From Parasulfuritortus sp049322515 (GTDB lineage: Bacteria > Pseudomonadota > Gammaproteobacteria > Burkholderiales > Thiobacillaceae): a stretch of DNA of 63,520 bases. Below, piece after piece: positions 59,981 to 63,520 of this stretch. The first letter of the stretch is position 1. Each line of letters begins with the position of its first letter. Location: the NCBI GenBank assembly GCA_049322515.1, contig JBMOQW010000020.1:1-63520 (forward strand), read 5' to 3'. A program made the position numbers and the translations under genes. The notes beneath the pieces were generated by a model, which did not search any database, was not told where the DNA came from, and worked only from the letters and a program-made list of their open reading frames with translations.

Positions 59981-60014
59981 GACGGGGGCGATCACGGTGG
60001 TTGAGCGGCCGAGT

Positions 60015-60980
60015 ATGCCCCAAGTGGTCATCGTCAGTCCCTACCTGCGCGCCGCCAACAACGGCAACTGGCGCACCGCCGAGCGCTGGCGCCGGCATCT
60101 GGCCGGGGTCTGCGACGCCCGCATCGTCGACGCCTGGCCGGATGCCCGGGCGGCCGCCGACCGGGCCATGATCGCCCTGCACGCGCGCCGCTCGGCGCCG
60201 GCCATCGCGGCCTGGAGCGCCGCCCATCCCGGCCGCGGCCTGGCCCTGGTGCTGACCGGCACCGACCTGTACCGCGACATCCAAATCGATGCCGAGGCGC
60301 GTCGCTCGCTCGACCGGGCCCAGGTCCTGGCTACCCTCCAGGCGCGCGCGCCGCTGGCCTTGCCCGAGGCGGTGCGCGCCAAGGCGCGGGTGATCTACCA
60401 GACCATGCCGCGCCGGCCGACCCTGGCCAAGACCACGCGCCACCTGCGCGCCCTGGCGGTCGGCCACCTGCGCGAGGAAAAATCGCCCGAGACCTTGTTC
60501 GCCGCCGCCCGCCGGCTGGCCGGCGGCGACGCCATTCTGCTCGACCATGTCGGCGCCGGCCTCGACCCGGTCCTGGCCGCCGAGGCCTTGGCCACCCAGG
60601 CCCAGGCGGCCCATTACCGCTGGCTGGGCGGCCTGCCGCACGAGGCGGTGCGGCGCCGCATCCAGCGGGCCCACGTGCTGGTCCACCCCAGCCGCATGGA
60701 GGGCGGCGCCCACGTCATCATCGAGGCGGTGACCTGCGGCACCCCGGTGCTGGCCTCGCGCATCGACGGCAATGTCGGCATGCTGGGCGAGGACTACGCC
60801 GGCTATTTCCCCTGGGGCGACGCCGGGGCGCTGGTCGACCTGCTGCGCCGTTGCCGGTCCGATGCCGGCTTCCTGGCCCACTTGCGCGGGCAATGCGCCC
60901 GGCGCGCCCCGCTGTTCGACCCCGCCACCGAGGCGGCCGCCGTGCGCCGCCTGCTGGCCGATCTGCTGGAGAGCCCCTGA
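60015..60980 (+). CDS. senB: SenB-type selenosugar synthase (TIGR04348-like glycosyltransferase)
   Basis: 321 residues from ATG 60015. VVIVSPYLRAANNGNWRTAERWRRHLAG, LVLTGTDLYRDIQ, RALAVGHLREEKSPETLFAA, VLVHPSRMEGGAHVIIEAVTCGTPVLASRIDGN and GYFPWGD are marks of SenB, a GT-B enzyme that transfers selenium from selenophosphate onto a sugar nucleotide. It starts 34 bases from the divergent senA start and is followed one base later by the selD-type gene. Confidence 0.88.
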   Translation: MPQVVIVSPYLRAANNGNWRTAERWRRHLAGVCDARIVDAWPDARAAADRAMIALHARRSAPAIAAWSAAHPGRGLALVLTGTDLYRDIQIDAEARRSLDRAQVLATLQARAPLALPEAVRAKARVIYQTMPRRPTLAKTTRHLRALAVGHLREEKSPETLFAAARRLAGGDAILLDHVGAGLDPVLAAEALATQAQAAHYRWLGGLPHEAVRRRIQRAHVLVHPSRMEGGAHVIIEAVTCGTPVLASRIDGNVGMLGEDYAGYFPWGDAGALVDLLRRCRSDAGFLAHLRGQCARRAPLFDPATEAAAVRRLLADLLESP

Positions 60981-60981
60981 C

Positions 60982-63267
60982 ATGCATGCCCCGGAAGCCC
61001 CGGTCCTGCGCGACATCGTCCTGATCGGCGGTGGCCATAGCCACGTCGGCGTGCTGCGCATGTGGGCCATGAACCCCGTGCCCGGCGTCCGCCTGACCCT
61101 GATCTGCACCGACACCGAAACCCCCTACTCGGGCATGCTGCCCGGCTTCATCGCCGGCCACTACACCTGCGAGGAGATCCATATCGACGTGCGCCGCCTG
61201 GCCGAATTCGCCGGGGCGCGTTATCTGCGCGACGAAGTGGTCGGCCTTGACCGTGCCGAGCGGCGGGTTATCTGCCGCGACCGGCCGCCGGTGCCCTACG
61301 ACCTGGTTTCGATCAACATCGGTTCCACGCCGCGCCTCGGCCAGGTGGCCGGGGCCGCCGACCATGCCGTGCCGGTGAAGCCGATCCGCCAGTTCGGCGA
61401 GCGCTGGCGCGCCCTGCTGGAGCGGGCCCGCGGACATGCCGGGCCGCTCGCAGTGGCGGTGGTCGGCGCCGGGGCCGGCGGGGTCGAACTGGCCCTGGCC
61501 CTGCACTACCGGCTACGCCGGGAAATCCAGGCCCAGGGGCGTGACCCCGACGGCCTGGCGGTCCATCTGTTTGGCGCCGGCGCCGACATCCTGCCGACCC
61601 ACAACCGCGCCGTGCGGCGCGCCTTCGAGCAAGTGCTCGCCGAGCGCGGCATCGCCGTGCACCGGGAGGCCGAGGTGGTGTCGGTGGCCGAGGGCCAGTT
61701 GCGCACCCGCCAGGGCGCGACCTTCGCCGCCGACGAGATCGTCTGGGTGACCCAGGCCGGCGGCGCCGGCTGGCTGGCCGACACCGGCCTGGCCCTGGAC
61801 GCGGCCGGGTTCATCCGGGTCACCGAGACCCTGCAAAGCGAGACCGATCCGCGCGTGTTCGCGGCCGGCGATTGCGCCTCGATGATCGACCGGCCGCTGG
61901 AAAAGGCCGGCGTGTTCGCCGTGCGCATGGGTCCGGTGCTCACCGGCAACCTGCGCCGCGCGGTGCTCGGACAGGCGCTCAAGCCTTACCGGCCGCAGCG
62001 TCGCTGGCTGGCCCTGATCAGCACCGGCGACCGCCATGCCGTTGCTTCCCGGGGCGCGTTGTTCGCCCGGGGCGACTGGGTCTGGCGCTGGAAAGACCGC
62101 ATCGACCGGCGCTTCATGGCCCGCTTCACCGACCTGCCGGCGATGACCGGCAGCCCGGCCAAGGCGGCGCCGGCCGGCGCTTCGGTGCCGCTCGACGACA
62201 CCGAGCAGGACCAGGCGATCTCGGCCCTGGCCATGCGCTGCGGTGGCTGCGGCGCCAAGGTGGGGGCGAGCGTGCTGTCGCGCGCCCTGGCCCGGGTCGC
62301 GCCGATCCAGCGCGACGACGTGCTGATCGGCCTGAATGACCCCGACGATGCCGCCGTGCTGCGGGTGCCGCCTGGCAAGGCGGTGGTGCAGACCGTCGAT
62401 TTCTTCCGCGCCTTCGTCGACGACCCCTGGGTGTTCGGCCGCATCGCCGCCAATCATGCCCTGGGCGACGTGTTCGCCATGGGCGCCGAAGCCCAGTCGG
62501 CCACCGCCATCGCCACCGTGCCGCCCGGCCTGGAAGCCAAGGTGGAGGACACCGTGTTCCAGATGATGGCCGGGGCCGTCGCGGTGCTCAACGAGGCCGG
62601 CTGCGCCCTGGTCGGCGGCCATACCGGCGAAGGCCGCGAACTGGCCCTCGGCTTTGCCGTCAACGGCCTGCTCGACGACGCCCTGGCGGCGGTCATGACC
62701 AAGGGCGGCCTGCGCCCGGGCGACGTGCTGATCCTGACCAAGCCGATCGGCACCGGCACCCTGTTCGCCGCCCACGCCCGCCTGGCCGCCAAGGGCCGCT
62801 GGATCGATGCCGCGCTGGCCGCCATGCAGGTGTCCAACCGCGCCGCCGCCGCCTGCCTGATGGCCCACGGCGCACGCGCCTGCACCGACCTGACCGGCTT
62901 CGGCCTGCTCGGCCACCTGGTCGAGATGACCAAGCCTTCCGGGGTCGACGCCGAGCTGGTGCTGGACGACCTGCCCCTGCTCGACGGCGCCCGGGAAACC
63001 GTCGCCGCCGGCATCCTCAGCTCCCTGCAGCCGGCCAACGTGCGCCTGCGCCGCGCCCTGAGCAACCAGGAAGCCGCCCTCAACCACCCGGTCTACCCGC
63101 TCCTGTTCGATCCCCAGACCGCTGGCGGCCTGCTCGCCGGCGTGCCGGCCGAGCAGGCCGACACCTGCCTGGCCGAACTGCACCGGCTCGGCTATGCGCG
63201 GGCCACCCGCATCGGCACCGTGCTGCCCCAGGGCGAGGCGGTGGCGCCGATCCGGCTGGTGCTGTAG
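60982..63267 (+). CDS. selD: Pyridine-nucleotide oxidoreductase/selenophosphate synthetase fusion (SelD/SenC)
   Basis: 761 residues from ATG 60982. Residues 1-380 are an FAD/NAD(P) disulfide-reductase-like domain (IVLIGGGHSHVGVLRMW, VAVVGAGAGGVELALALHYRL, VFAAGDCASM), known as an N-terminal extension of SelD. Residues about 410-761 are SelD: MRCGGCGAKVGASVL with the catalytic Cys and Lys, VQTVDFFRAFVDDPWVFGRIAANHALGDVFAMGA, GGHTGEGRELALGFAVNG and LTGFGLLGHLVEM. Cys, not selenocysteine, is at the active site. It produces selenophosphate for SenB and possibly for tRNA or protein selenation. Confidence 0.92.
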   Translation: MHAPEAPVLRDIVLIGGGHSHVGVLRMWAMNPVPGVRLTLICTDTETPYSGMLPGFIAGHYTCEEIHIDVRRLAEFAGARYLRDEVVGLDRAERRVICRDRPPVPYDLVSINIGSTPRLGQVAGAADHAVPVKPIRQFGERWRALLERARGHAGPLAVAVVGAGAGGVELALALHYRLRREIQAQGRDPDGLAVHLFGAGADILPTHNRAVRRAFEQVLAERGIAVHREAEVVSVAEGQLRTRQGATFAADEIVWVTQAGGAGWLADTGLALDAAGFIRVTETLQSETDPRVFAAGDCASMIDRPLEKAGVFAVRMGPVLTGNLRRAVLGQALKPYRPQRRWLALISTGDRHAVASRGALFARGDWVWRWKDRIDRRFMARFTDLPAMTGSPAKAAPAGASVPLDDTEQDQAISALAMRCGGCGAKVGASVLSRALARVAPIQRDDVLIGLNDPDDAAVLRVPPGKAVVQTVDFFRAFVDDPWVFGRIAANHALGDVFAMGAEAQSATAIATVPPGLEAKVEDTVFQMMAGAVAVLNEAGCALVGGHTGEGRELALGFAVNGLLDDALAAVMTKGGLRPGDVLILTKPIGTGTLFAAHARLAAKGRWIDAALAAMQVSNRAAAACLMAHGARACTDLTGFGLLGHLVEMTKPSGVDAELVLDDLPLLDGARETVAAGILSSLQPANVRLRRALSNQEAALNHPVYPLLFDPQTAGGLLAGVPAEQADTCLAELHRLGYARATRIGTVLPQGEAVAPIRLVL

Positions 63268-63520
63268 GGCCGGATAGGCTGCCCGGCGGGCGCTGGCGGG
63301 CGGGTCGTGGAAGGATAGCTGTCGTTCCCCTGAAACCAGAAACAGGCGGCGGACCGGCAGAGCAGTTAGAGTTTTTCTTCAGCGTCAACGTAGAGCTAAC
63401 CAATCATGATCCCGAGGCGCGCCCCCGAGGATGAAAGCGCCCTTGGTCTATGCCATTGTGGAAGGTAGGGAGCCGGCGGACGCGAGGTCGAGAAACGTTT
63501 GGTGGTCGCACCCCGTGTGC
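63268..63520. other. Right-edge region without a confident gene
   Basis: About 250 bases after selD. No clear hairpin with T-run is seen. An open frame starts at ATG 63431 and runs out of the window (about 30 codons, MKAPLVYAIVEGREP...), with GAGG upstream, but it is too short to judge. Confidence 0.3.

Noticed and set aside
62245..62260. Possible selenocysteine site in SelD
   Set aside because: The active-site codon encodes Cys; no in-frame TGA.
61513..63183. Antisense frame opposite selD
   Set aside because: Shadow; repetitive Gly/His/Gln text.

Overview
This GC-rich window looks like a chromosomal segment of a sulfur-oxidising, nitrate-assimilating betaproteobacterium (Thiobacillaceae/Rhodocyclales-like). 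That rests on the sox genes, the Nas/Nir pathway with sigma-54 promoters, the ArsS/selenoneine enzymes and the overall gene style; the genus cannot be fixed from this sequence. Genes are densely packed, often with 4-base ATGA or GTGA overlaps. I see no rRNA, tRNA, CRISPR array, intact insertion sequence or prophage.

Layout. (1) 1-5936: thiosulfate oxidation locus: soxZ end, a SoxA-type cytochrome, an ECF sigma factor with a membrane anti-sigma factor fused to a DsrE-like domain, soxB, a second soxA and soxX, closed by a strong terminator. (2) 6140-18661: a glycan-modification operon in which three large glycosyltransferase-type proteins carry the same SEC-C zinc-finger motif plus TPRs, together with a WbsX-GT2-sulfotransferase fusion, a DUF4254 protein, a P-loop protein and rlhA. 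(3) 18787-20717: chemoreceptor and a small secreted Cys-rich protein. (4) 20805-24391: a lower-GC island on the minus strand encoding envelope proteins (possible exosortase substrates, OmpA/DUF4892, a YkgJ protein translationally coupled to a small secreted protein, a P-domain protein). (5) 24796-30522: copper resistance: copRS divergent from a TolC-like lipoprotein, multicopper oxidase, DUF411 and CusF-like genes, with a palindromic CopR/CusR-type box between them. (6) 30691-32202: diguanylate cyclase. (7) 32211-44582: nitrate assimilation on the minus strand (nrtABD-nasA, nirBD-nasT), interrupted by a solute-binding-protein/GGDEF pair. Both nrtA and nirB have sigma-54 promoters and leaders in which a hexaloop (A1/G4) ANTAR-type hairpin overlaps an intrinsic terminator, matching antitermination by NasT encoded in the same locus. 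(8) 44878-47129: chromate resistance chrBA. (9) 47691-51122: TfoX-like protein, DUF1287 protein, TonB-ExbB-ExbD and a secreted rhodanese. (10) 51274-63267: arsenosugar-type (arsS, TIGR04283/TIGR04282-like glycosyltransferases) and selenoneine genes (egtD, senA, senB, selD/senC fusion), with an uncharacterised ATP-grasp ligase and a YHS lipoprotein in the same tight operon.

The best candidates for something undescribed are the SEC-C-tagged glycosyltransferase operon, the anti-sigma/DsrE fusion inside the sox locus, and the ATP-grasp ligase/YHS protein embedded in the arsenosugar-selenoneine cluster. All functions are inferred by reading motifs; no database search was run.
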